From: an uncultured Mediterraneibacter sp. | Lineage (GTDB): Bacteria; Bacillota; Clostridia; Lachnospirales; Lachnospiraceae | Reading direction: 5' to 3' | Length of the DNA: 62,888 nucleotides | Assembly (NCBI RefSeq): GCF_934330165.1 | Contig: NZ_CAKRGI010000010.1 | Span: 1 to 62,888, forward strand | Shown: one piece after another, positions 35,041-43,951 of the stretch | Numbering within the stretch: the stretch's first letter is position 1 | Layout: each line of letters begins with the position of its first letter | Made by a program: the position numbers and the translations under genes | Notes under the pieces: model-generated | The model's input: only the letters and a program-made list of their open reading frames with translations | What the model was told of the DNA's origin: nothing | The model's database searches: none

Positions 35041-35730
35041 ATGGAAAGAAAATTATTACTTGCCCCATCTATGGGTTGCTGTGATCTGTATGACTTTGAA
35101 AACCAGGTACGATTTATTGATGAACACGCCGATTTCCTCCATATAGACATAAAAGACGGTAATTATGTAAAAACCTTTGGCGTAGGACCTGATTTCATGA
35201 CAGTTCTGAAAAAGGTAGTGAAAAAACCAATGGATGCTCACCTGATGGTAAAGCATCCGCAGGACTACATAGAAGCGTGTGCGGAGGCAGGAGCCTCCTA
35301 CATCACGCCTCATACAGATTGCATTGAGAGCGACGCATTTGTAACAATAAATAAAATTATTTCTCTGGGATGCAAAGCCGGAATCGCACTGAATCCGGCA
35401 GCACCACTGGAGGGGATCAGACATTATCTGCCGCTGCTTTCCAAAGTCACGATCATGATCGTAGATGCAGGATATGCGGGACAGAAGGTCATTACTCAGA
35501 TGTATGATAAGATCCGTACACTAAAGCAGTGGAGAGAAGAAATGGGACTGGACTTCCTCATAGAGGCAGACGGTTCAATGAACGCAGGGGTTTATGCTCC
35601 ATTATATGAAGCAGGAGCAGACATGGTAGTTTTAGGACCTCCGGCACTGTGGAATAAAGACGAAGACATTCGAAAAGCATGGGACATTATGGAACATGAA
35701 GTAGAAGAAGAATTAAAGGATTTGAAGTAA
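35041..35730 (+). CDS. Ribulose-phosphate 3-epimerase family protein (allulose-6-phosphate epimerase-like)
   Basis: A 229-residue TIM-barrel epimerase. The metal-ligand motifs are LAPSMGCCD, FLHIDIKDGNYV, DAHLMVKHP and IMIVDAGYAGQ, and the C-terminal phosphate-binding segment is EADGSMN...VLGPPALW. The sequence is nearer to the AlsE (D-allulose-6-phosphate 3-epimerase) branch than to pentose-pathway Rpe, because the phosphate loop differs from GTSSLF. It would interconvert 3-epimers of a keto-sugar phosphate between kinase and aldolase. The start at 35041 follows GAGGGA; a TTG at 35023 is less likely. Confidence 0.78.
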   Translation: MERKLLLAPSMGCCDLYDFENQVRFIDEHADFLHIDIKDGNYVKTFGVGPDFMTVLKKVVKKPMDAHLMVKHPQDYIEACAEAGASYITPHTDCIESDAFVTINKIISLGCKAGIALNPAAPLEGIRHYLPLLSKVTIMIVDAGYAGQKVITQMYDKIRTLKQWREEMGLDFLIEADGSMNAGVYAPLYEAGADMVVLGPPALWNKDEDIRKAWDIMEHEVEEELKDLK

Positions 35731-35752
35731 AGCAAAGAGAAAGGGAAATAAC

Positions 35753-37123
35753 ATGGAAACGAAAAGTGCAAATATAGGAGCAAGACTGGATCGTCTTCCG
35801 AATTCAGGCTGGCATGTAAAAATGTGGTTGGTATCAGCATTCGCATTGCTTGTATGCTGGTCAAATGGGATCGGAGGAGCTGTTCAGAATATCCTCCTCA
35901 ACGAGATTCACTGGTTAGAGCCAGGAACAACACTCCTGGCAATGTGGGGAACAACTTATACAGCAGGTCAGCTGTTCGGAGCATTGGTTGGTGGACCGAT
36001 CGGTGATAAGATCGGACGTAAAAAGAGTATTTTGTTATACGAAATCATTCATATTATCGCAATGATCGGTGGTGCATTATCACCAAATGTATATGTTCTG
36101 TATGTATTCAGACTTGTACAGGGATTCGGACTTGGAGCATTGCTGGTAGTTCTTTTCGCAGGATTTACAGAGTATGTACCTGGAAGAAACCGTGGTGTAT
36201 GGTCCAGCCGTAACTCTTTCATCGGAAACTGGGCGCACCCGATCTGCAATGGTATTGCATTTGTAATCGGACTGACAGCAATCAGCTACAACATGAACTG
36301 GAGAGTTCAGTACATGATTCCGTCAATCCTTTCTATCATCGCAAGTATTCTGATCGCAAAGAAATATCCAGAGTCCCCAAGATGGCTTGAGGCTCAGGGA
36401 AGAGTTGAAGAAGCTGATGCGATCATGACAAAGATCGAGCAGGAGATCGAGGCATCTACAGGAAAGAAGCTTCCTCCTGTAACAGAAGCACCAAAGGCTG
36501 TAAAGCCACTTCCTTACTCAGCACTGTTCAAAGGAAAACTCTTAAAGAGAACGATCGTGGGTTCTTTGGTACTGATCGGTATGAATACGATCCAGTATAC
36601 ATTGATGACATGGATGCCATCCCTTCTGAAATCTATGGGATATGATACATCACAGTCACAGTTTATGACAATGTTCGGACTCTTCGGAGCACCGTTTGGA
36701 ATCTTTATCGCATCTCTGATCATGGATAAAGTTCCGAGAAAAGTTATGGGTGTCGTTCTTTTGATCGGCATGGCTGTAATGGGAATTATTACAGGACAGC
36801 AGACAACAATGACAGCACTCATCGCTACAACCTTCTTACTTAATACAATTATTTATATGTATGTATGTTATGCATCCGCTGTATACGTACCGGAGATGTG
36901 GCCTACATCAGCAAAGCTTTCCGGTTCAGGATTCTGTAATGCAATGGGACGTGTAAGCAATATCTTCTTCCCATTCCTTGTAACTTATGTTGCAAGCTCC
37001 ATCGGAAGCTCAGCAGTATTCGTACTGATCTCCATCGTTGCAGTCATCATCGCAGTGTGCGTATTCATCTTCGGTGTTGAGACAAGAGGAGAGTCTGTAG
37101 AAGATATCGGAAATGTAGAGTAA
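35753..37123 (+). CDS. MFS sugar/polyol transporter
   Basis: A 456-residue major-facilitator protein with 12 predicted helices. The signature between helices 2 and 3 is GPIGDKIGRKKSI; the matching loop in the second half is MDKVPRKVMG. The central loop (about 200-255) carries PESPRWLEAQGR, the sugar-porter family motif after helix 6. It is probably a proton-coupled importer of the polyol or sugar handled by the operon. The ATG follows AAGGGAAATAAC. Three nearby dehydrogenase/reductase genes suggest a reduced substrate. Confidence 0.88.
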   Translation: METKSANIGARLDRLPNSGWHVKMWLVSAFALLVCWSNGIGGAVQNILLNEIHWLEPGTTLLAMWGTTYTAGQLFGALVGGPIGDKIGRKKSILLYEIIHIIAMIGGALSPNVYVLYVFRLVQGFGLGALLVVLFAGFTEYVPGRNRGVWSSRNSFIGNWAHPICNGIAFVIGLTAISYNMNWRVQYMIPSILSIIASILIAKKYPESPRWLEAQGRVEEADAIMTKIEQEIEASTGKKLPPVTEAPKAVKPLPYSALFKGKLLKRTIVGSLVLIGMNTIQYTLMTWMPSLLKSMGYDTSQSQFMTMFGLFGAPFGIFIASLIMDKVPRKVMGVVLLIGMAVMGIITGQQTTMTALIATTFLLNTIIYMYVCYASAVYVPEMWPTSAKLSGSGFCNAMGRVSNIFFPFLVTYVASSIGSSAVFVLISIVAVIIAVCVFIFGVETRGESVEDIGNVE

Positions 37124-37179
37124 GCAGTAGAAGTAAGTATAATAGAAATAAATTTAACGGGAAAGGAAGCTTGATTAAA

Positions 37180-38235
37180 ATGAAAAATTCAGAAGCAATT
37201 CTTGTAACACCAAAGCATTTTGAAATCCAGGAATGCCCGGTGCCGGAACCAAAGGATAATGAGATCCTGATGAAAGTAGAATATGTTGGAATGTGTGGAT
37301 CAGATATCCACGGATTCGAGTTCGGACCGTTTATCCCTCCGAAAGATCCGAATCAGAAGATCGGACTGGGACATGAAGTAGCAGGAGAAGTCGTAAAAGT
37401 CGGAGCAAAGGTTACAAAATTCAAACCAGGTGATAAAGTGCTGATCGAGCCAGGTGTACCGGATGATTCCTGTGAGTACTGCCGTGAAGGCCGCTACAAT
37501 ATCTGCCCGGATGTAGATTTCATGGCAACGCAGCCGAACTACAAAGGAGCACTCTGCCAGTACATGACGCACCCAGAAGAGTGGACATACCATGTTCCAG
37601 AAGGAATGAGTACAATGGAAGCCGCTCTGGTCGAGCCGGCAGCAGTTGGTATGCACGCAGCAATCCTCGGTGGAGCAAGACTGGGAAAGAGTATTGTGAT
37701 CCTTGGAGCAGGAACGATCGGACTGATGGTACTTCAGGCATGCTTAAGCCTTGGAGCAACCGATATCACAGTTGTAGACGTTATGCAGAAACGTCTTGAT
37801 CTTGCAAAGAAACTTGGTGCAAAGAGAGTCATCAACGGAAAAGAGCAGAATACAGTAGAAGTACTTCGTTCTCCTGAATTATATGGAGATCACGGAGTAG
37901 AGCTTGTATTTGAATGTGCAGGTGCAGTATTTACAGCACAGCAGGCAGTAGAGATCGTAAGCCGTGGCGGTAAGATCATGATGGTTGGTACTCAGTCCAA
38001 CCCTGTACCGATTAACTTCCTGAAGATCAACCGTGAAGTTACGATCCAGACATCTTTCCGTTATTGCAATAACTATCCTCAGACGATCGAGGCAATTGCA
38101 ACAGGAAAATTCAATGTAAAAGATATGGTAACTCATATTTATGACTATAAAGATGTTCAGCAGGCATTCGAGGATGCAATTGATCCGGTTAAGAAATGCG
38201 ATATGATCAAAGGCGTAGTGAAGGTAGCTGAATAA
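37180..38235 (+). CDS. Sorbitol/iditol dehydrogenase-like zinc dehydrogenase
   Basis: A 351-residue MDR enzyme of the polyol-dehydrogenase branch. Catalytic zinc: GMCGSDIHGFEFG, GLGHEVAGE and VEPAAVGMHA. The structural zinc loop (PDDSCEYCREGRYNIC) has lost its first cysteine, as in sorbitol dehydrogenases. The Rossmann motif is IVILGAGTIGLMVLQACLS with VVDVMQKR, so NAD is favoured. It probably oxidises a polyol to its 2-keto sugar. ATG at 37180 is preferred over TTG at 37171 because GGAAG (37165-37169) is better placed for it. Confidence 0.85.
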   Translation: MKNSEAILVTPKHFEIQECPVPEPKDNEILMKVEYVGMCGSDIHGFEFGPFIPPKDPNQKIGLGHEVAGEVVKVGAKVTKFKPGDKVLIEPGVPDDSCEYCREGRYNICPDVDFMATQPNYKGALCQYMTHPEEWTYHVPEGMSTMEAALVEPAAVGMHAAILGGARLGKSIVILGAGTIGLMVLQACLSLGATDITVVDVMQKRLDLAKKLGAKRVINGKEQNTVEVLRSPELYGDHGVELVFECAGAVFTAQQAVEIVSRGGKIMMVGTQSNPVPINFLKINREVTIQTSFRYCNNYPQTIEAIATGKFNVKDMVTHIYDYKDVQQAFEDAIDPVKKCDMIKGVVKVAE

Positions 38236-38334
38236 GCAGCAGAAAACAGCAGGTAAGCGAAGCAACTGCAGGCTGACGGATTGTGCAGGCTGCAGCAGGT
38301 CAGAAAAAGTTTTGAAAGAAAAGGAGAGGTTAAA

Positions 38335-39174
38335 ATGATAGCAGATATCAGATTTTGGGAACAGAAAGCAAGCGAAGGACATTATGCAATTCCGCATTTC
38401 AATGTATGGAATGCAGAGATGTTGATGGGTGTTATTGATGCAGCAGAAGAGCTGCGTGCCCCGATCATCATTTCTTTCGGAACAGGATTTACAGGAAATA
38501 CATCTTTTGAAGATTTCTGTTATATGATGGAATCCATGGCAAAGAAGGCAACAGTACCGGTTATCCTTCACTGGGATCACGGCCGTAACTGGACAATTCT
38601 TAAAAATGCAGTAGATCATTGCATGAACTCCGTAATGCGTGATGCATCTGCACTTCCATTTGAAGAGAATGTAGCAGAGATCAAGAGATGCGTAGATTAC
38701 TTCCATGCATACAACATCCCGGTAGAAGCTGAGCTTGGACATGTTGGAAATGAGACAGTATACGAGGAAGCACTTGCTGAGTATGCGTATACAGATCCAT
38801 CGATGGCAAAAGAATTTGTTGAATGTACAGGCTGTGATTCCCTTGCAGTTGCAGTAGGAAACGTACATGGTGTATATTCTGCAGAGCCAAAGATCCGATT
38901 TGATATTATCGAAGAAGTACATAAAGAAGTAAATGTACCGCTTGTACTTCACGGAGCATCAGGAATCGGTGACGAGGATATCAAGAAAGCGATCCAGTGT
39001 GGTATTGCAAAGATCAATATCCATACAGAGCTTTGCCAGGCCGCTATGGAAGCAATTAATGAGCATAAAGATGAACCATTCCTGGCTGTAGAGCGTGCAG
39101 TAAGAGATGCAGTAAAAGCTCGTGCTATGTACAAGATCAAATTATTCGGTGACGATGGAAGGGCTGATGAGTAA
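38335..39174 (+). CDS. Class II ketose-bisphosphate aldolase
   Basis: A 279-residue zinc-dependent aldolase of the FbaA/GatY/KbaY type. Motifs: YAIPHFNVWN at the N-terminus, VPVILHWDHGRNW (the zinc and catalytic residues HxDHG), VEAELGHVGN, GNVHGVYS and LVLHGASGIGDEDIKKAI with the zinc histidine. DHAP-binding KINIHTEL is intact. It would split a ketose 1-phosphate or 1,6-bisphosphate into DHAP and an aldehyde. The ATG follows AAGGAGAGG; an upstream TTG-led extension is unlikely. It overlaps the kinase gene by 8 bp. Confidence 0.88.
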   Translation: MIADIRFWEQKASEGHYAIPHFNVWNAEMLMGVIDAAEELRAPIIISFGTGFTGNTSFEDFCYMMESMAKKATVPVILHWDHGRNWTILKNAVDHCMNSVMRDASALPFEENVAEIKRCVDYFHAYNIPVEAELGHVGNETVYEEALAEYAYTDPSMAKEFVECTGCDSLAVAVGNVHGVYSAEPKIRFDIIEEVHKEVNVPLVLHGASGIGDEDIKKAIQCGIAKINIHTELCQAAMEAINEHKDEPFLAVERAVRDAVKARAMYKIKLFGDDGRADE

Positions 39175-40135
39175 AGTGGAAAAGAAATTGGATGTATTAT
39201 GCCTGGGTGCAGCAGTGGTAGATATACCGCTGCGCCCGGTATCAAGAGAAATCTTTGATATTGAGTCTTATCCGGTAGACCAGATCGCGATGGCAGTTGG
39301 CGGAGATGCAATGAACGAATCCACCATTATCAGCCGTCTTGGATTTAAGACCGGATTAATGGCAGCCATCGGTGACGATGCGGCCGGTGCATTTATTTTA
39401 CGCTCCTGTAAGAAAGATCATATTGATACCGAGGGAGTTACGATCGATCCAGAGCTGAACACTTCCATTAATATCGGTCTTGTGACAGCAGATGGAGAGA
39501 GGACTTTCATTACAAACCGTAACGGAAGTCTCTGGAAAGAAAATATTGAACATGTAAACTTTGAAAAATTCAAAGAGGCAAAGATCCTTTCTCTCGCCAG
39601 TATTTTCAACTGCCCGTTGTTAGACGGAAAAACTTTGGAGAAGATTTTCCGGTTCGCAAAAGAGCAGGGAATGACGATCACGGCAGATATGATCAAGCCG
39701 AGACTGGGCGAGACGCTGGAGGATATTGCCGGAGCTTTAAGTTATGTAGATTACTTCTTCCCGAACTTTGATGAAGCGTGCCTTCTGACAGGAGAGACAG
39801 AGGAAGAAAAAGTGGCAGATAAGCTGTATGCATATGGTGTGAAGAACGTCGTTATGAAGATTGGAAAGCGTGGATGCTATATCCGCAATAAAGACGGCGC
39901 AATGATTGTTCCGGCATGTAAGGGAATTACGGCAGTTGATACGATCGGAGCAGGTGATAACTTCGCATCAGGATTTATTGCAGGTCTGCTTCAGGGAAAA
40001 GATATTAAAGGCTGTGCAGAATATGCGAACTGTACCGCAGCGATCGCAGTGCAGCATCCGGGAGCAACCTCCGGTGTTCAGAATGTCGGCATGGTTGAGG
40101 ATATGCTGAAGAAATATAAAGAAGACTACGTATAA
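39167..40135 (+). CDS. PfkB-family carbohydrate kinase
   Basis: A 322-residue ribokinase-family enzyme. The first PfkB signature lies near AVGGDAMNESTIISRLG; the second, with the catalytic base, is TAVDTIGAGDNFASGFIAGL. The sugar substrate cannot be read from the sequence; adenosine, ribose, fructose and tagatose kinases share the fold. In this operon it should phosphorylate the ketose made by the dehydrogenases before aldol cleavage. GGAAGGG at 39157-39163 sets the start at 39167, inside the aldolase gene, implying coupled translation. Confidence 0.87.
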   Translation: MSKVEKKLDVLCLGAAVVDIPLRPVSREIFDIESYPVDQIAMAVGGDAMNESTIISRLGFKTGLMAAIGDDAAGAFILRSCKKDHIDTEGVTIDPELNTSINIGLVTADGERTFITNRNGSLWKENIEHVNFEKFKEAKILSLASIFNCPLLDGKTLEKIFRFAKEQGMTITADMIKPRLGETLEDIAGALSYVDYFFPNFDEACLLTGETEEEKVADKLYAYGVKNVVMKIGKRGCYIRNKDGAMIVPACKGITAVDTIGAGDNFASGFIAGLLQGKDIKGCAEYANCTAAIAVQHPGATSGVQNVGMVEDMLKKYKEDYV

Positions 40136-40163
40136 ATTCACATAGAAACTCACATAAAACGTG

Positions 40164-40179
40164 TTGGGAAAATTCCCAA
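40164..40179. repeat. Perfect palindrome inside the operon
   Basis: TTGGGAA-AA-TTCCCAA in the 86-bp gap between the kinase and aldo/keto reductase genes. It may be an mRNA processing hairpin or a protein site. Confidence 0.4.
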
Positions 40180-40221
40180 TGATGATCAGAATGGAATATT
40201 TTCAAGGAGAGGAAATAAGAA

Positions 40222-41214
40222 ATGAAGACAATGAAATTAGGAAAAACCGGAATTGATATCTCAAGAATCGGTCTTGGAACATGGTCTATTGGAGGAGGCT
40301 CTGCCTGGGGCGGAGACCATGATCTCCAGACTGTTGTAGATACGATCAGAGAAGCTCCGAAGGCAGGCGTAAACCTGATCGATACAGCTCCGGGATATAA
40401 CTTTGGCAACAGTGAAAAGATCCTCGGAAAAGCATTGGAAGGAATGAAACGTGAAGATGTTGTTATCATCACAAAATGTGGTGTAACCTGGGATCAGGAA
40501 ATGAAAGGTGATATGTTCAATGTTGTAAATGGTATCCAGCTTTACAAAAATCTGAACAGCGCATCTGTAAAGAAGGAGATCGAGGCATCCCTGGAGCGTC
40601 TTGGAACTGATTATGTAGATGTATATATGACTCACTGGCAGTCAATCGAGGGAAGCGAGTACTATGTACCGATCCAGAAGACAATGGATGTCCTGAATGA
40701 TCTGAAAGCACAGGGTAAGATCAAGGCGATCGGTGCAGCAAATGTAGATATTAAGCAGATCGAGGAATACCTGAAATGGGGACAGCTTGACATTGTACAG
40801 GCTAAGTATTCTATTCTTGACCGTGGAATCGAGAAAGATATCATCCCATGCTGTCGTGAGAATGGTGTAACGATCCAGGCTTATTCTCCGCTTGAGATGG
40901 GACTTCTTTCAGGAACATTCCCGAGAGACTATAAGCCGGTAGGAGCACAGATCCCGAAGAAATGGTTCCAGCCGGAGAATATGCAGGCTGCAATGGATAT
41001 GATGGATAAATGGAAACCATTGTGTGAGAAGTATAACTGCACAGTAGCAAATCTGGCACTTGGCTGGATTCTTGCACAGGGAGATTTCCTGAACCTGCTT
41101 AGTGGATCAACAACAGTAGAGCAGATCGAAGAAAATGTAAAATCTGCAGAGCTTGAACTGGAAGCTGATGATGTGGCATACATGAGAGAACTCGCAGAGG
41201 CAATTGATAAATAA
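40222..41214 (+). CDS. Aldo/keto reductase
   Basis: A 330-residue (beta/alpha)8 reductase of the YajO/AKR11-13 type. Catalytic tetrad candidates: Asp and Tyr in NLIDTAPGYNFGNSE, Lys in DVVIITKCG and His in YVDVYMTHWQ. The NADPH-binding end is LLSGSTTVEQIEENV. It would reduce an aldehyde or ketone intermediate, for example the aldehyde released by the aldolase, or act in the reverse sense on a sugar. A strong GGAGAGGAAATAAG site precedes the ATG. It is the last gene before the operon's terminator. Confidence 0.88.
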   Translation: MKTMKLGKTGIDISRIGLGTWSIGGGSAWGGDHDLQTVVDTIREAPKAGVNLIDTAPGYNFGNSEKILGKALEGMKREDVVIITKCGVTWDQEMKGDMFNVVNGIQLYKNLNSASVKKEIEASLERLGTDYVDVYMTHWQSIEGSEYYVPIQKTMDVLNDLKAQGKIKAIGAANVDIKQIEEYLKWGQLDIVQAKYSILDRGIEKDIIPCCRENGVTIQAYSPLEMGLLSGTFPRDYKPVGAQIPKKWFQPENMQAAMDMMDKWKPLCEKYNCTVANLALGWILAQGDFLNLLSGSTTVEQIEENVKSAELELEADDVAYMRELAEAIDK

Positions 41215-41259
41215 TATCACTAACAATTCATAAAAGAACACTCTGTGGAACAGGTAATG

Positions 41260-41290
41260 TCAGCTTTGCATAAAAATGCAAAGCTGATTT
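41260..41290 (+). terminator. Intrinsic terminator of the polyol operon
   Basis: A perfect 12-bp stem TCAGCTTTGCAT (41260-41271) with ATGCAAAGCTGA (41276-41287) around AAAA, then TTT. Confidence 0.75.
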
Positions 41291-41333
41291 GCTAAAATGC
41301 CAGAAATTCATGCTTTCATAACAAAAAAACTAT

Positions 41334-41361
41334 TTGCAAAAACTAACCTGTATAGTATATT
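41334..41361 (+). promoter_or_regulatory. Promoter of the DeoR gene
   Basis: TTGCAA (41334-41339), 16 bp, TATATT (41356-41361). The TCTTTGAAACAAAGA operator is not seen here, so the regulator does not obviously control itself through that site. Confidence 0.5.
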
Positions 41362-41411
41362 AAAAGAGGGGATTTCTGTGAAATGCAGAAAGCAAAGAAA
41401 GGAAGGAAAGT

Positions 41412-42170
41412 ATGGCGGGAAAAGAAAGACTTACCATTGTCCGTCAAAAGATACAGTCTGAAAAAAAGATAACAGTCAGTGATCTGAGCCAGATGTGTAA
41501 AGTAACGGAAGAGACGATACGACGGGATCTCGATAAACTGGAATCGGAAGGTGCGATCACCAGAGTGCATGGAGGTGCAATCTGGAATGAAGGTGCACAA
41601 AAAGAAGGAATCCATTTTTACAGACGTCAGAGTAAGCACCTCAAAGAAAAGCAGGAGATAGCCCATAAGACGGTGGAACTCCTGAAAGGAAAACGTACTA
41701 TTATAGCAGATTCCAGCACGACCGTAGTAGAAGCATTAAAGCTTCTTCCGGATTCTGCAGATATTACTGTTGTTACAAATTCCACAGAAGTATTCAGAGA
41801 ATTTCAACAGTCAGCTATTAATTTTGTTTCAAGTGGCGGGGAGTTTAATAAAAAATCTCTGTCATTGCAGGGACAACTGGCAAAGAGTAATATCGAACAA
41901 TACAATGTCAGTCTGGCACTGATTAGTTGTAAAGGTCTGAGTATAGAAAAAGGTGTATTTGATTCAAATGAAAGAGAAGCAGTGATCAAGAAAGCGATGA
42001 TCCGGCAGGCTGATGAAGTCGCACTGCTGGTAGATTCATCCAAGTTTGATCAGACAGCATTTGTCAGCCTGATGGATCCGAAAAAACTGGATTATATTAT
42101 TACTGATAAGAAACCGGAAGATACATGGATAGAATATTGTGAGGAGAATGGAATCAGACTGATTTACTGA
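41412..42170 (+). CDS. DeoR/GlpR-family sugar-phosphate-responsive repressor
   Basis: A 252-residue DeoR-family regulator. The HTH is ITVSDLSQMCKVTEETIRRD followed by LDKLESEGAITRVHGGA, the standard family signature. The C-terminal DeoRC sensor (about 75-235) contains IADSSTTVVEAL and VTNSTE, the ribose-5-phosphate-isomerase-like phosphate pocket. It lies directly downstream of the polyol operon and upstream of the symporter gene, both of which carry the palindrome TCTTTGAAACAAAGA. It is therefore the likely regulator of both, released by a sugar phosphate from the pathway. Confidence 0.9.
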   Translation: MAGKERLTIVRQKIQSEKKITVSDLSQMCKVTEETIRRDLDKLESEGAITRVHGGAIWNEGAQKEGIHFYRRQSKHLKEKQEIAHKTVELLKGKRTIIADSSTTVVEALKLLPDSADITVVTNSTEVFREFQQSAINFVSSGGEFNKKSLSLQGQLAKSNIEQYNVSLALISCKGLSIEKGVFDSNEREAVIKKAMIRQADEVALLVDSSKFDQTAFVSLMDPKKLDYIITDKKPEDTWIEYCEENGIRLIY

Positions 42171-42212
42171 TACCTCAGGAAGTAACAGATTAAAAGGATA
42201 AAAGCCCCTTGA

Positions 42213-42250
42213 AAAGGCGTTCTGATGATTGAGTCACCGGAACGCTTTTT
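42213..42250 (+). terminator. Intrinsic terminator of the DeoR gene
   Basis: GCGTTC (42217-42222) pairs with GAACGC (42240-42245), with A before and five T after; an inner ATGA/TCA pairing shortens the loop. Confidence 0.7.
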
Positions 42251-42379
42251 CCATGCATTTTAAAGAAAAAGAAATTCTTTATATCATATAAAAACAAAGA
42301 AAACAAAGAAAATACACCACTTTCAATCGTCAAAATAGACCAAAACAAAGAAATGAATTTGTGAATTATAGATAAAAAA

Positions 42380-42429
42380 TCTTTGAAACAAAGAAAACTA
42401 TTGACTGATTTACAGATAAGTTGTAGTAT
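42380..42429 (+). promoter_or_regulatory. Promoter and DeoR-type operator of the symporter gene
   Basis: TCTTTGAAACAAAGA (42380-42394) lies 21 bp ahead of TTGACT (42401-42406); 17 bp on is TAGTAT (42424-42429). The layout copies that at 33794-33843. Confidence 0.8.
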
Positions 42430-42495
42430 GTTTATAAAGAAAAGCGTGCGATTTTCACAAAGATTCGAAAAAATGTTATTAGAAAAAGACAGAAA

Positions 42496-43866
42496 ATGGG
42501 GATGAAAAAAAGTATGGCTAAGGCAGAAAAAAAGAATTCGATTGTCAGAAAAATGATCCTTGCTGTTATTGGTGGATTTATAGTTGGTTTTCTGGCACTC
42601 GTTCTGAGGGAATTTTTAAAAGGAAATGGATATGAAAGTATATGGAACGTGATGGATGCAATTTTGTTCCAGGATATTACAACGACGCATGGATTTGAAG
42701 GTCTGGGTCTGTTCTACATTATGGGACAGCTCTTTATGAGAGGTCTTCAGCTTGCAATCGTACCGTTGGTACTGACTTCACTGAGTCTGGCGATGAGCAG
42801 TCTTGCAGATCCGAAAAAGCTTGGTAAGATCGCAGGAAGAACATTTATTACATATATCTGCTTTTATGTAGTTGCAGCGGCACTTGCCGGAGGAATTGCA
42901 TACTTTGTTAAATGTATGGGATGGTTCAACGTTCATTTACCGGAGCAGGAAGCGATGGAAGCAACGACAATGGAAGGATATAATCCACTGGTTACGATCG
43001 TAAATGCTGTACCCTCCAATATTTTTGCAGTATTCTCGTCCAATAACTCAATCCTTGCAGTAGTTGTAGTTGCTTTGATCCTTGGACTTTGTATGACATA
43101 CCTTGGAAAGAAAGCAGATCCGCTGAAGGCGGTAGTTGAGAATCTGAATGATGTGATCCAGATGTACCTGAATTTCCTGATCAACAAGATCGGACCGGTT
43201 GCAATCTTCTGTATGATCGCCAGAACACTTGCAGTATATGGAGTTGAATATATCAAACCGACTCTGGTATGGATGCTTACAACGATCGTGACAAGCCTGT
43301 TGCTGGTATGTACGATTTATCCGATCGGTATTTTCCTCAGCACAAGGCTGAACCCGATCCCATTTGTTAAGAAAGCTGCAAAGATCGGATTATTTGCAGC
43401 AGCAACGAACTCATCCGCAGCGACATTACCGCTGAATACGAAGACCTGCACAGAAGAACTTGGATGTTCACAGGATATCAGCAGTTTCGTGCTTCCGACA
43501 GGAATGACGATCAATATGAATGGAACAACGGCAATGCATATGATTGCAGTTACATTTATTGCAACGGCAGCCGGAATTGATATTAAGCCATCAACACTGG
43601 TAATCGCAGCGTTCCTGTCCATCAGTACAGCAATGGGAACACCGGCAATCCCGGTTGCGGGAACAACAATGGTATATGTGGTTATGACCGGTCTGGGAAT
43701 GCATACAGATCTTTGCATGATTGGTTACTCACTGGTACTTGCAATGAATTATCTTCCGGGTATGGCAGTTATTACACTGAACGTAATCGGTGATGCTGCA
43801 ACGAACGTGATCGTGAACTTCAAGGAAGGCGTGCTGAATAAAGAAGTTTATAATAAGATGAAATAA
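42496..43866 (+). CDS. DAACS-family cation symporter (GltP/DctA/SstT type)
   Basis: A 456-residue dicarboxylate/amino acid:cation symporter. The family core is clear: TNSSAATLPLNTKTCTEELG (serine-rich hairpin 1), VLPTGMTINMNGTTAMHMIA and the hairpin 2 region TAMGTPAIPVAGTTM. Eight membrane helices plus two re-entrant loops are expected, with Na+ coupling. It probably imports an organic acid or amino acid; which one is not visible. Co-control with the polyol operon suggests an acidic sugar derivative or an exchange partner. The start is uncertain: ATG codons at 42496, 42502 and 42514 all lack a strong ribosome site. Confidence 0.87.
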   Translation: MGMKKSMAKAEKKNSIVRKMILAVIGGFIVGFLALVLREFLKGNGYESIWNVMDAILFQDITTTHGFEGLGLFYIMGQLFMRGLQLAIVPLVLTSLSLAMSSLADPKKLGKIAGRTFITYICFYVVAAALAGGIAYFVKCMGWFNVHLPEQEAMEATTMEGYNPLVTIVNAVPSNIFAVFSSNNSILAVVVVALILGLCMTYLGKKADPLKAVVENLNDVIQMYLNFLINKIGPVAIFCMIARTLAVYGVEYIKPTLVWMLTTIVTSLLLVCTIYPIGIFLSTRLNPIPFVKKAAKIGLFAAATNSSAATLPLNTKTCTEELGCSQDISSFVLPTGMTINMNGTTAMHMIAVTFIATAAGIDIKPSTLVIAAFLSISTAMGTPAIPVAGTTMVYVVMTGLGMHTDLCMIGYSLVLAMNYLPGMAVITLNVIGDAATNVIVNFKEGVLNKEVYNKMK

Positions 43867-43881
43867 GATGATAGAATATCA

Positions 43882-43927
43882 GGGGTGTCGCATTTGTAGA
43901 GTGTGACACCCCATTTTGAAGTAACTA
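43882..43927 (+). terminator. Intrinsic terminator of the symporter gene
   Basis: GGGGTGTC (43882-43889) pairs with GACACCCC (43915-43922), then ATTTTG. Confidence 0.7.
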
Positions 43928-43951
43928 TTATAAAATAAATGCGAAGAAAAA

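Larger units (their letters stand above)
42171..42495. other. 325-bp control region before the symporter gene
   Basis: It holds the DeoR-gene terminator (42213-42250), three extra half-sites AAACAAAGA at 42292-42300, 42301-42309 and 42343-42351, the full operator and the promoter. No gene was found. Confidence 0.6.
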
